A stretch of DNA of 64,000 nt, from NCBI GenBank assembly GCA_963931865.1, contig OZ007505.1, positions 17,943,457 through 18,007,456 on the forward strand. Direction: 5' to 3'. The DNA comes from Axinella damicornis. Taxonomy: Eukaryota; Porifera; Demospongiae; Axinellida; Axinellidae. The translations under genes were made by a program, and so were the position numbers. Below are positions 1 to 10,955 of this stretch, piece by piece (positions within the stretch are counted from its first letter, which is position 1; every line of letters begins with the position of its first letter). The notes below the pieces were generated by a model. It was not told the origin of the DNA and searched no databases. It saw nothing but the letters and a program-made list of their open reading frames with translations.

Positions 1-509
1 AAGAACTGTGAAACGCAAGGATCTACTGTCCAAGTTATCTGAACCACACCTCCTTTTCAATATTGTTTACGGTAGGCCATGCTAGAGGCTAGAGCATAGT
101 CCGCGCATCAAACGTTGCTGCAAACAGCGCACGTGGTATATAAGTGCTCTATAGCTACTGGGCACTTGTTGCATTATGTAGTTGATTAATAACTGCATTG
201 ATTCCACATAACTCTTCCACGTACGAAGGACCATCTTGGTGTACAAGTAGATGGGAGCGTGTCTGCGGAAGTCTGGAATGATATGCATCCTGCTTCTCAC
301 ATAATACATGCAGTGGGTAGTGATATCGAACATGCTTTCAACTTGTACTCTTAGTGCCAGAACTCTGATCACATGCGCCTCTGTGAAACATCACATGCAA
401 ATGTCTTGTTGCGTGGCTGTGCATGCAACCATAACCATGACACACCTCCCCTCTCTTCCCTCCCCCCCCCCCCCCCCCCCCCCCCATTCCCCTTGTTCCC
501 CTTGCACAG
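1..509. other. Upstream Rab intron / no recognisable exon
   Basis: The first Rab exon I can define begins at 510 and starts in mid-codon, so its P-loop exon must lie to the left. I looked for a P-loop (GxxxxGKS/T) coding segment in this stretch on + and found none. A poly-C run at about 466-485 lies shortly before the 3' splice site at 509/510 and lengthens its pyrimidine tract. The rest appears to be ordinary intron or intergenic DNA. Confidence 0.5.
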
Positions 510-3500
510 TTGAATATGGTGTAAAGGTGTTCAAGAGACCAGGCAGTGACATCCGCCTATGCGTGAGTTGGACATCTTGAGCAGAACAGCTTGGAATGCA
601 TGACTACCAGTATCATCAACATGACTGTTCTTTTCTCTTTCTCCTCCAGCTCTGGGACATTGCAGGTATGTATAGGACAGTTCTATTGATACGGGAGTAG
701 TATAGCGTCGTGCGAGACTGAGGTACCAAGTGCTGACTAGGAGTAACGCTGTTCAATGTGCAGTCCTTGGTATAGTGCTGGACAACACCCAGGTTTATCA
801 TGATACCAGACCAGTACTTCACTCTCTGGTATTTGGAACTAATACTTACAAGATTCATTGGTCATGTGCCTTACATCACCTGCACCTGGGGTTAACATTA
901 AATTTTCATTACACTCGGATGATGATGGTTTTGGGTCACTATTGTCTAGTGTGTACTGTGACCCATAATATGAATACAGTATTCATACGTACTGCCCACA
1001 CGGCTATTGTTGGGATGTTTGTATCTCTATTATAGATTACTGGAGCTTGCTAGATATTACTAGAATAAAACTGGAGCTTACTAGAGATCACTAGAGATTA
1101 CTATAGATTACTAAGAATGGCCCACAGGATGCCATCTGCATTGCAGACAGCCTGGTAGGCTGGAGTATGCTAACTCTCTGGCTGCTGAGGACTGCTCGTT
1201 CCCTTGTGATAGTGTAAGGATCACAATGGAGACACCCATTTGCCACCAGGATTGTACCTGTTGACATGGTTTCATACTATCTATACTTGAGTATGTACCT
1301 TGTGACAGCCAGCTATACAATGGAGACACTTAGCAAGGTAGCAAGCTGGTATTGCCGACTGGTGAAATAAACTAGTAATCTCTTGTAATTCTAGTAATCT
1401 CCACCTCTAGTAAACTCTAGTAATCTCCAGTAATCTCTTCAGCTGTTTGTTGGTTTTTTCATTCGCGGCCCTTCTACTGCATTGCATAGTATAAGCAATC
1501 AAAAGCTGCAGTACCATAACATTTCATGTTCCGACTCGAGTAATTATTCAGAGCCGTGTAGGTATACCAAAGACTGACCATAGAATGGAGCCTCCCTACA
1601 GGAAGTGAACCTTTCCGTTGCTATGCACTGTATACTCTGCACCTGATTGGACATACATTGCCTGAGTTATGGTCTTGTGACATAATTTATGCAGTTTGTC
1701 TTTGCAATCTAGGTCAGGATCCATTCCGATCCCTGATGCCACAGTTTGGGCGCAACTCAGCAGCTGCCGTAGTCATGTGTGATGTTACGAGGAGGAACAC
1801 TCTGGAGGGGGCAAGAGTTTGGAAGCAATCAGTGGATGCAGCAGTGTTCCTCCCAAATGGCCAACATATCCCATGTATATTGCTGGTCAACAAGGTAGGT
1901 ATCATGTGACTGTCATGTGACATACACATGGCAAACCCTGCTGTATTGCTAATCTAAGGGTGGCTCTAACTGATGACCAATTTGGTGGGAATGAAGCTGA
2001 GAGGACCAATTTGGTGGGAATGAAGCTGAGAGGCTTCATTCTCACGAAATTGGTCAAGGAAGTTACCAGGAAGGAACCAGTTCATTTTGTAACAAGAAAC
2101 TTCCAGGAGATAGAGTTACCAGAAACAAGTAGCTTCGCTACCACCCCCTCATTCGCCTTTGTGAGCAGTCAGCGCTGGGCAGCTCTCTGTGCAGAGGTCT
2201 GACAAACTCTCACCTCTGCTCACCGAATGTGTCCGCATTAGCTGCTGCTCCTTGATTGCATCTGCCTCAGCTGCTGCTCCCCGATTGCGTCCTCTGCAGC
2301 CGATTGTATCCATGTTTATCGTTTATCCTGAAGGTTGCAAATCCAGAACCCAATTTTTTTGAACAGGTTGTAGGTCATATGCTAGTCTTGTTCCCAGACC
2401 TTTCATCCAGCGTGTATATCACTTCCCTGCATGCGATACTAAAAGCGATCCGCGCTGGGGTTGGTTGGGTCTTAGATGTATGAACTTAGATGCATCAGCT
2501 TGTTGAGTACAGGAGATAATTTTGAACGTGTGAAAGTATTAGGGGGGGGGGGGGGGGGGGGGGGGGGGCAAATTCCCCCCATACATTCTCTGTGGGAAAT
2601 AGACAGAGTTCACTGGTATGGAAAACAACAAGCTGTTGCAATCAAAATTGAGAAATAATCTACGACGTCATACACTACAGTGCATTGTAGGTGAAAATCA
2701 GGGCAATCCAACTATATTGTAAACAGGAAGGCGCATTTGGTGGTGGGAATTGGTTCACTCAATTCATGCGTTGATCTTAGTTAGTTCACTCCCACTCTTG
2801 TTTACATGTGTTTTGTTAGCATAAGTAACATAGTATCACATCACACACCACATGACTGTCATGACTCACAAGTACACACGACTAATTACGTCCTCTATAT
2901 CCTTCCCTCTCCTTCCCCCACACACATGCACACGTGCACCCCCTCTCCACACACACACACACACACAGTATGACTGTCCAAAGAGTCATAGACAGATCAC
3001 TCCGGAAGAGGTTGAGGCGTTTGTGAAGGACAATGGATTCATCAAACACTTTGAAACCTCAGTCAAAGACGGTACAAACATCAATGAAGCACTAGAGTAA
3101 GTTGAGTCAGAGACAATTGTGAGATAGTCACGTGACAGTAGCATCAGAAGTCTCATCAAAAGGAGGCAGGAATTGGCTGAGACACTGGTCACAAAGACAA
3201 GGAGTTTAAATAAAGCCGTGTGATCCGACCTGGGCTTGGAAGACCGTGTTGAAATAGGCACAAACAGTATGGAAAGGGCCGGACGAAGCGTTTTTGTAAA
3301 TACTGATGACCGTTCTGAAGTTATAGGACGCTGTATTCAAAGAAGGGAGTCAAGATGGCGGTTATTCGCACTCAAGGGTCGTTCTTTCGAGGACTGCTCA
3401 ACCTAGCCACAAAACGCTTACGTCCCGCCCTAGAGCTTCCTATGGTGTGTCTCCCAACAGTAGAATCGAGTTGCTCACGGTCTTCGCACTGGAGGTTTTT

Positions 3501-3719
3501 GGCGAATAGTTTGCTGGAATTGATTTAACCAGCGTACAACAACTACAGTGTGAGCTACTGTGATGATGATTAGTCTGCATGTTGACTACCCTCCCTGCTT
3601 TGTGTCGAGTAAGTTTGATTTCACTAGCTTAATTTTTGTGGGAGAAAAATGGGGTTGAACAAATTGTCTGGCCACGCCAACCGTGCGGGGATCCCGTAAC
3701 CTTAATGCTCCTGGGCTCT

Positions 3720-3764
<45 letters not shown>

Positions 3765-3773
3765 TGCACACAC

Positions 3774-3859
<86 letters not shown>

Positions 3860-4226
3860 CACACACACACACACACACACACTTACTTGCTTCCCCCCCA
3901 CACACGAGTGTTTGTGTAGCCCTTGGCATAGTTGCTAGGCAACACCCAGTGATACAAGACCAGTATAAATTATGGGTACAATCTTCACTTTCACTTTCTG
4001 GTATTGGAAGATTTACTACTTTGAGATTACTAGATTCATTGGTCATGTGCCCTTTCCCCACATACACACACGTGCATTATACAGCTACCTTGTAGATGTT
4101 ATTGTGTCTTATGATGAAACAGGACAGGTCATGACCGCCTACTATGACGACGGAATCACTCTCACCAGAACTTACAGTCAGAGCAAGAAGACCCACTCCA
4201 CTTGCTGCGGCTTCTCCAGCAGCTAG
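510..4226 (+). CDS. Rab32/Rab38/Rab29-type small GTPase, 5' end outside window
   Basis: Exons with consistent GT-AG sites and phases: 510-562, 650-665, 1713-1894, 2969-3096 and 4085-4226 (TAG 4224-4226). The joined reading gives LWDIAGQ (G3/switch II), a long middle region with WKQ and the LPNG insert before a (V)NK G4 motif, then an ETSVK G5 motif followed by NINEA. The LPNG insert and ETSVK..NINEA are typical of the Rab32/38/29 group, which acts in lysosome-related organelle and endolysosomal traffic; membership is family knowledge. The P-loop exon is missing to the left. Odd points: the third exon base pair carries GQD instead of the usual GQE, exon 650-665 is only 16 nt, and the predicted C-terminus is CCGFSSS, with the two prenylation cysteines six and seven residues from the end. 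The intron before the last exon holds a large CA repeat. The assignment between Rab32 and Rab29 is not resolved. Confidence 0.85.
1030..1440. mobile_element. Inverted-repeat element with CTAGTAATCTC arrays
   Basis: About 80 bp at each end carry repeated copies of a short motif (TTACTAGAGAT on the left, CTAGTAATCTC on the right) in opposite orientation, around a unique centre of about 230 bp. The same motif recurs near 51030-51090 and 56425-56450. It lies in a Rab intron. The structure suggests a non-autonomous element with repetitive subterminal arrays. I see no clear target-site duplication. Confidence 0.5.
2220..2310. repeat. Dispersed copy of a 30-bp repeat family
   Basis: This stretch in a Rab intron contains units resembling AGCTGCTGCTCC..GATTGCG, the reverse complement of the minisatellite in the eL29 intron at 62790-63110. 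Two to three degenerate units are visible. Confidence 0.4.
3729..3882. repeat. Interrupted CA microsatellite in the last Rab intron
   Basis: About 150 bp of (CA)n with a few interruptions, followed by a short C run and the sequence CACACGAG. The DNA just to its right (from about 3905) is what the duplicated units carry at 10665 and 17690, each time preceded by a poly-C/CA tract. This repeat is therefore the likely left recombination point of the local triplication. Confidence 0.85.
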
Positions 4227-4957
4227 CGGTCACCATACACATGTTTATATCTGCAATGAATTATTTTTCACTGTTCCTATTGTTTAAATGCTCTGAAAGA
4301 GTGGTACATTGTATTGCATGGCTGGACATAGGCCGGCCCTTACACGTTATTTGCAGCATCACTTCAAATTCTAACTTGTGTTAAGTCTGTCACCCCACAA
4401 TCTGACGTGGCTGTATGAAATCGAACTGTGATGGCAATTCTTTTGTATTTTGTTCAGTGGTGATACATTTTGAGGTCTGTACAAATGGCATGTTGTTGCT
4501 ATGGCAACTGTGCTACAGATGCAAGTGATGGTGTACCTTACAGAAATCTGCCTTACAATGTACACCTCTTCGAATTCTTTGAAAGGATGTGAGTTGTCGA
4601 CAGTTTTCCAGTGAATGAAGGTACATGCATGCAGGCCTTGTGAAATCCTCATGCCGCAAGGCTAACAGCTGCATTTGAATTCGATCATGACTGTAACCAC
4701 CCTGCAATAAAAGAAACCTTAAACTTATTTTTTTATTGCTGGATACCTGACCTTGAGAATCAGGAATGGTGTGCATACATAATACTATTGTGAGTGAGTA
4801 TCCTGGGGTTCAGTATAAGACAAGGGGGCATGATTATACATTTCCATTTCAGGGCATGAATATGTGATGGAGTCAGTGGTTTCCATGGCAACATTAAATG
4901 TGTACATGTACAGAGTGAGTCTACTTTGAACCGGTGAGATACAATTACAAAACAAAA
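4227..4957. other. Rab 3' UTR and convergent spacer (unit I)
   Basis: This follows the Rab stop codon and ends at the inferred stop of kinase-kelch locus A on the other strand. Near-identical copies follow at 10956-11665 and 17986-18693. No further coding segment is evident. It contains an AATAAA that fits the Rab polyadenylation signal. Confidence 0.6.
4706..4711 (+). promoter_or_regulatory. Candidate polyadenylation signal AATAAA of the Rab gene
   Basis: AATAAA lies about 480 nt after the Rab stop. It is preserved in both downstream unit copies, in the context GCAATAAAAG. Function is inferred from motif and position only. Confidence 0.45.
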
Positions 4958-7900
4958 TCAAACAATGGTGGCAATTTCTACGGTGTCACTCAGCTGGCCG
5001 TCAGCCATATGGCCACCGACTACCACAAGTTCATTGTTGGGAAGGACTGCTACCGAACACTAACATCGAGCAGTTGCCATGTGACTGATGACCTCCCAGG
5101 AGTTGGTTGTCGTGTTGTACAAGTGAACAGCATTTGTGTGACTTTTATCCGAATCTTCCCCACCTATTGCCAGCAGTTGTCCGTGCAGTTGAATGCTTGC
5201 GGAGAAATAGAATTGAGTATCAGGTAGCTTGTTCCATACGTCAGATTTGATGGCAAACAATCCCCTTATTCGCGCACTCAACTGGCCACGGCAAGATTGG
5301 AGGAGGGAAGACAGTGAGCAGGTGAATACTGACTTCAGTTTTTTTTTTTGGTGATCAAACCCTCCCAGTAGGTAAACTTGGTCTCCGCAGAGTGTTGCCG
5401 AGTGTGCTTGGTAGAGTGGGTGCGGGAGGCTGCTGGCTGTGGACCACTTTAGAGTCTCCAAGTCCATTACTTCAACAGTACTCAGTTTCTTGAATGTTTC
5501 TCCCTCTCCTCCTGCCACAACCAGAGACGTAGCACTACACACTACTGCAGTCAACCAGCGCTTGGTTGGCATTGAGGGGAACCACACTGCCCATTTCTCA
5601 TTAGTAGGAAAAAAACTGAGTAGTGAGTTGGTGACTTCATTATTGGGTGTCTGCCCGCCAATGGCAGTGAGGCGGCCATTGACCACTGCTAGATTGAAAT
5701 TATGGTTAGGGCACTTGGGCAGCTCAGACCATTCACTGTTTGCACAGTTGACAGTGAGTATAACTGCTGATTTGTACTGGCCTGGTAAGAAATACGCCAT
5801 ACTCCCCTCCACTGCAGCTGCATCTCCATACATCTTACGTGGTGCCCTCCCACCATCCCTCCACCTCAGCTTGATGCTACCCCCACTTGCTGCTGCACCA
5901 CTCGCCTCCTTGTCCTCTAGTCTCTGACCACCTCTCTGCCTTGGTTGCTGCTGCAGTTCTCGGATTTGCCTCTGTTGATCTCGAACTGTCTCCTCCCTCT
6001 CCAAGAGTTTTCGCTGAAATTCTGCTGTCAACTGCTCACTGGATTGCAGCTGTTGTCTGAGCTGCTGAATCTCCTGCTGACGTGTGGCTATTGCTGCTTC
6101 TTTCTGCTGTAGCTGGTGGACTTTACCAGCTAGTTGCTCATCTTTATGAGCTAGTTGCTCATCTTTACTGGCTAGTTGACTGGCTAGTTGCTCGTCTTTG
6201 CTGGTGAATTGCTGTTGGAGGCCAATTTGTGGTTGAATACTGTTTGCAGTGAGAAGATTTTGTTGAAACAATGCAGTGATTGCAGTTAACTGTTCACTGG
6301 ATTGCAGCTGTCTTCTGAGCCTCTGAATTTCTTGCTGACATGTGGCTATTGCTGCTTCTTTCTCCTGTAGGTGGTGGCTTTGAACAGCTAATTGCTCCTC
6401 TTTGCTGGCTAGTTGTTCCTCTTTGCTGGCTAGTTGCTCGTCTCTGCTGGCGATCTGCTGTTGTAGTTGCAGAACTTGTTGCTGGATATCCTGCTGCTGC
6501 CCTTGTAGCTGGTGATCCTCGGATTGCAGCAGCTGCTATAGGTGGTGGCTTTGAACAGCTAATTGCCCCTCTTTGCTGGCTAGTTGTTCCTCTTTGCTGG
6601 CTAGTTGTTCCTCTTTGCTGGCTAGTTGCTTGTCTTTACTGGCGATCTGCCGTCGTAGTTGCAGAACTTGTTGCTGGATATCCTGTTGCTGCCCTCGTAG
6701 CTGGTGATCTTTGGATTGCAGCAGCTGCTGAAGGTTTTGAATTTTCCTCTGCAATTCTTGAATCATCTTCTCCCTCTCCATGAGGTCTGCAGTCACTTGC
6801 TCACTGGATTGCTGCAGCTGTTGCCTGAGCTGCTGCTGATGTGTGACTATTGCTGCTTTATTCAACTGCAGCTGGTGGTTTTTATCAGCTAGTTGCTCCT
6901 TGTTACTGGCTAGTTGCTTGTCTTTGCCAGTGATCTGATGTTGAAGTTGCAGAATTTGTTGCCTCTGTTGCTTGATTTCATGTTGCTGCTGGTGATCTTT
7001 GGATTGTAGCAGCTGCTCAGCTTCATGAAGGTTTTGTGTAAGCTGTTGCAGTTCTTGAATTTGTCTTTGGAGTTCTTGAATTGCCTTCTCCCTCTCGGTG
7101 AGGTTTTGCTGAAACTTTGACGTCACCTCCTCACTGGACTGAAGCTGTTCCCGGAGTTGTTGAATCTCTCGTTGACATGTTGCTACCGCTCCTTGTAGCT
7201 GGTGGTGCTCACGCTCCTTACCACTTAGTTGTTCAGTTTTGACAGCGATGAGATTCCTTAGTTCCAGAATTTGCTGCCTTTGTTGAAGGATTTCTCGTTG
7301 TATTTGGTCACTTTGTGTGTGCAGCTGAAGGGCTGATAGCTGCTGCTGAAGGCTTTGAATAGTTGATCTCTCTTTGCGTATCTGTACACTTCTTACCTGG
7401 GATTGTTGAACACTTGTAATGTAGTTGGGGAGCAGTTTCAGTTCACTGATGTAACGGCATAGCTCCTGAGTTGATGGTCTTTCTACATCTCTATCCCTTA
7501 AACAGGTACGGACAACTTCCATCAAAGGATGGGCTGAGCGAATAAGACTAATGTGTGATCGGCGACGTTCGATTTCTGGAATAGGTAATTCGGCTACACC
7601 TGTGGGGGTCTGCAGAGCTTCAACTCTGGCCACACGATTGCTAGGATCAGGAAATTGCCGGGTCACAATTTGAACACACAGAACACCGAATGAAAATGAG
7701 TCGAGCTTGCAAGTATAGACCGGTTGATCTCCCAGTGCTTCTGGTGGCATGTATACCAATGTGCCAGGGCATTGCGTGAGGGAGGTGCGGTTCACATCAT
7801 AAAGTTTTGCCATTCCAAAGTCCGTCACTTTGGCCCTGCTGCCAGCCATCATCAGCACGTTGTTGCTTGATAAGTCTCGATGGACTATACGGTTTGAGTG

Positions 7901-8311
7901 GAGGTAGGAAAGGGCTAGGGCTACATCGTGGCACAGATTCACCTCAGTGTGGTAGGGGAGTGGCTCTTGGGTTCGCTTAAGAAATCGTGTCAAACTCTCA
8001 TCCATTAACTCCATTAGGAGCACCGGCAGCCTCGATTCAGGATCAAGACAAGTGCCCAAGTACTGGACAATGTGCGGGTGCTTTACGGCTCTCAAAAGCT
8101 GACACTCTTGCTCAAACTTTTGCATGACACTTGTTGTTCCAGGGGTGGCAAACTGAAAGAGGGCGGGGTGGAGGATTTTAGCAGCACAAGGGAGGTCATC
8201 ATACATAGCCTTGTAGACAGCACCATATGACCCGATGCCAAGACGTTCGGTTTTGATGACTTTTACATTTTGATATGGAATGTCAAATTGGGGCTGGGGT
8301 TGCTGAGCCAT
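4958..8311 (-). pseudogene. Kinase/coiled-coil/kelch gene, locus A, two in-frame stops
   Basis: The locus starts with ATG at 8311 and is collinear with intact locus B. Kinase domain (about residues 20-290): glycine loop GIGSYGAV, lysine in CAAKIL, HRDLSSNN catalytic loop, DFG and MPPEAL. A Gln-rich coiled coil with QLASKEE heptad-like units follows, then a kelch propeller with repeated GG motifs. The frame is broken by TAG at 6536-6538, in the coiled coil, and by TAG at 5060-5062, near the end of kelch, where B has CAG. Between and after these stops the frame is open and matches B to TGA at 4958-4960. Translation to the first stop would give a 591-aa kinase plus coiled coil without kelch, so a truncated functional product is possible. 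The coiled coil also contains an internal tandem duplication of about 170-185 bp. An acceptor-like CTTGCAG just before the ATG suggests a 5' UTR intron. Confidence 0.8.
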
Positions 8312-8847
8312 CTCTTTGAGACCTGCAAGTGGGTTACATGAATAGATTAGCTAGCATACGTGAAGGTTATGAGAATCTCTGCCTAAAGTTACAGGCATTG
8401 ATGAATCGGCTCTTTCTAGCCACACGTGCCTGCTGGTACTAGCTAGCTACATTATACAGTCAAAGGCACCTGTAGAGAACAGTCACATGTGCAGTACCAA
8501 CCATACAAACTGAAAACTACCCACCTTTCTCTCAACCACTTTTGGTCTCTGGACCACTTTTATCATTCATTTTTATCACATTTACATTGGTTTGTAAAAC
8601 GCCTATATTTTTATTACACCTTTCTCTCAACCGTTTTCTCAAAAGCAAACTTGACTTGAACTGACTTCTCTAAGTGGCTCTCCAGCTCAGATTCAAATAC
8701 TAATCCTCCCACAAACAGCACAATGCTTGCAAATACGAGTCTAGCGGGCTAGCCCCTCGAATTTTCCCCAGCTAATAATAGCGCTATGGGATCGACTCAC
8801 GTGACCGCACGGGGAAAAAGCTAAGAGGGTCAAGAATTACTTTGGAC

Positions 8848-8950
8848 TAGCCTCGTTCCCAGGCCTTCCACACCTCCAGCTTTTGATCGCTTCCAGTATG
8901 CAAAAAAGCGATCAAAAGCTGGAGGTGTGGAAGGCCTGGGAACGAGGCTA
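8848..8950. mobile_element. Hairpin MITE of the TAGCCTCGTTCCCAG family
   Basis: A near-perfect 103-bp inverted repeat opens with TAGCCTCGTTCC and closes with GGAACGAGGCTA. It is flanked by the 9-bp direct repeat ACTTTGGAC (8839-8847 and 8951-8959). The homologous place in unit II (about 15265) has a single such sequence and no insert, so the element moved in after or apart from the duplication. A 9-bp duplication is usual for Mutator-like elements; the superfamily assignment is inference. Confidence 0.8.
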
Positions 8951-9274
8951 ACTTTGGACCACTTTTGCATGCTTGGGCTAGCTATATATATAGCGTTCTA
9001 CTCGAAATCGGGTAGAGCCAATCAGATTGCAGCTGTCACGTGGTGATCTTTCAAATCGCTCGGTACGTACAAGCGTTGAGGACTGTCTGAAGTTGCCTGC
9101 GATTGTTGTTCTCCTGCACAACGACCAAACAGACAGAAGTACAACTGAAGTACAAACGGGTTAGCGGGCCAGAATCGCAGTTGCACTAATTGGAATATTA
9201 TGACGTAAACGGACGTGAAGTAAGATTAATTGCATTCTTTCGTACCGAGTAAAGTGGTCCAAAGTTTCTAGACC

Positions 9275-9316
9275 CAAGGATAATTAAAACGGAACGTTCC
9301 GTTTTAATTATCCTTG
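9275..9316. mobile_element. Perfect 42-bp palindrome with target duplication
   Basis: Two 21-bp arms meet without a spacer (ends CAAGGATAATT and AATTATCCTTG, centre GGAACGTTCC). The palindrome is flanked by CTAGACC on both sides (9268-9274 and 9317-9323). Unit II has one CTAGACC and no palindrome (about 16285). Confidence 0.75.
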
Positions 9317-9681
9317 CTAGACCTTACTTCTCCGCGCGCGCATACTGAAAGCGATCGCGCGCTGGAGAAAGCGAAGGGCTAGCTTGTTAGACTAGCAAAT
9401 ACCAGGGTACTGTGGCAACACCAAACCATGTGGTGTGATAAGCATCTCTATGAATTTCAGCTTCAGCTATCACTCATTCCAGCTCAATAGCCCAGTAGCT
9501 AAGTGTTTTGTCTGAAGGGGTATTAAATTGTGCAAATGTTTTGGTGAACGCCCAAATCCTTCCCTCCTGCCAGCGTTTTAACTATTGATCATGAACTGTA
9601 CCTACATCATCTACACGTCAAAAGATCTCAATGTGTGTAATGTTATAGCAGTGTAAATTTGCACTGGTATCACATTAATAA

Positions 9682-10559
9682 TTACATTTCAGGATAAATG
9701 GTGGCAATTTCTATGGAGTCAGTTTCTTCACCTAGTGTAGCAAACCCACCCACTACCATGAGTTCATTGTGATGAAAAACCGCCACTAGACATTGAGATC
9801 GAGGAGTTGCCATGTGATTGAACATCTCCCAGGAGTTGGTTTTTGAGTTATAGGTGTGAATGACAGTTGTCGGTTCGATCTTGATCTGAATCGACCCCAC
9901 CCACTGCCAGCAGTCGTCCGTGCAGCGAGGCATACGCGGAATAGGCAACTGGGGTATCAGCTAGCTGGTGCCACACTGTAGCACTAGCTACGAACAACTT
10001 CATTTGTCCCACTAGGGATATGGACTTGGAAATCTGGAGGAGGGTATATCCAGTGAGCAAGTGAAAACAAACCCATTTGCTATTAAGATCAAACTCTCCC
10101 AGAATGTGAACCTGGTCTCCGCAGAGTGTTGCAGTTGCTTGGTAGAGTGGGCACGGGAGGCTGCTGGCTGTGGACCACTGTCGGGTCTCCGTGTGCATTA
10201 CTTCAACAGTTCCCAGTTTCGTGCTTCCTTCTCCTAGTCCTCCTGCCACCACTAGAGACTTGCCATTGCACACTACGCTTGTGAAGCAGCGTTCGGTGTG
10301 CATCGTGGGGAACAGCTTCCTCATCAGTGAGGCTCAGAAGCGAGCTGGTATACTCATCTTGGTGTCCTCCCACCAATGACAGTGACGAGGTTGTTGACCA
10401 CTGCTAGGCTGAAGTAATGGTTAGGACACCTGGGAAGCTCAGACCAATTGCTTGTTGCAGAGTCATAGGCCAATACGGTGCGTTCCCATAATCCCCCTAG
10501 TTGGAAATAAGCTACACTCCCGTTTACAGCAGCTGCCTCCCCAAACATCACCTGTGGTG
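9682..10559 (-). pseudogene. Truncated D-type kelch fragment at the unit I/II junction
   Basis: This is collinear with the kelch end of locus D (21953 to about 22838), including the terminal YPEM and stop at 9682-9684. It lacks the kinase and coiled-coil parts. At about 9885 the sequence carries four extra bases relative to D and the frame shifts. The upstream end stops abruptly at a poly-C/CA tract. It is a leftover of the duplication rather than a gene. Confidence 0.8.
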
Positions 10560-10578
10560 CCCCCCCCCCCCCCCCCCT

Positions 10579-10662
<84 letters not shown>
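10560..10662. repeat. Compound poly-C/(CA)n tract at duplication junction
   Basis: About 18 C, then TCC, then about 80 bp of CA. Left of it is D-type kelch sequence; right of it is Rab last-intron sequence. In D the corresponding site reads GGTGCCCTCCCACC with no microsatellite. Confidence 0.85.
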
Positions 10663-10665
<3 letters not shown>

Positions 10666-10813
10666 GGTGTTTGTAGCCCTTGGCATAGTTGCTGGGCAAC
10701 ACCCAGTGATACAAGACTAGTACACTTTCACTTTCGAAGATTTACTACTTTGAGATTACTAGATTCATTGGTCACATGCCCTTTCCCCACATACACACAC
10801 GTGCATTATACAG

Positions 10814-10955
10814 CTATCTTGTAGATGTTATTGTGTCTTATGATGAAACAGGCCAGGTCATGACCCCCTACTATGACGATGGAATCACTCTCACCAGAAC
10901 TTACAGTCAGAGCAAGAAGACCCACTCCACTTGCTGTGGCTTCTCCAGCAGCTAG
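10814..10955 (+). pseudogene. Orphan copy of the Rab terminal exon (unit II)
   Basis: A near-identical copy of Rab exon 4085-4226, with its acceptor (TTATACAG) and the CCGFSSS ending before TAG at 10953-10955. No other Rab exon is present nearby, because the preceding DNA is the kelch fragment and a CA repeat. It could be spliced only by a fusion or skipped transcript. Confidence 0.8.

Larger units (their letters stand above)
8312..9660. other. Upstream region of locus A and spacer, with inserted hairpins
   Basis: This holds the probable 5' UTR intron and leader of locus A, a donor-like AAG|GTGGGT near 8524, and DNA shared with the upstream regions of B and C. Unit I differs from unit II by two hairpin insertions (8848-8950 and 9275-9316) and by about 100 extra bp near 8540-8635. 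I see no other coding segment. Confidence 0.5.

Noticed and set aside
3139..3223. Alternative terminal Rab exon ending KAV before TGA
   Set aside because: It is phase-compatible and open but lacks prenylation cysteines. The exon at 4085-4226 fits the Rab alignment (YLVDVIV after INEAL) and ends with CC.
3586..4067. Cys/Val- and His/Thr-repeat frames over CA microsatellites
   Set aside because: Pure translations of (CA)n. The same applies at 10354-10824, 25072-25894, 34848-35331 and 49338-50224.
4371..4776. Minus-strand frames in the Rab 3' flank, repeated at 11100 and 18128
   Set aside because: They recur only because the DNA is duplicated; no domain, splice context or start logic supports them.
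5439..6783. Long + strand frames over the kelch and coiled-coil parts
   Set aside because: Antisense shadows of the kinase-kelch genes, open because of the Gln/Leu-rich repeat composition.
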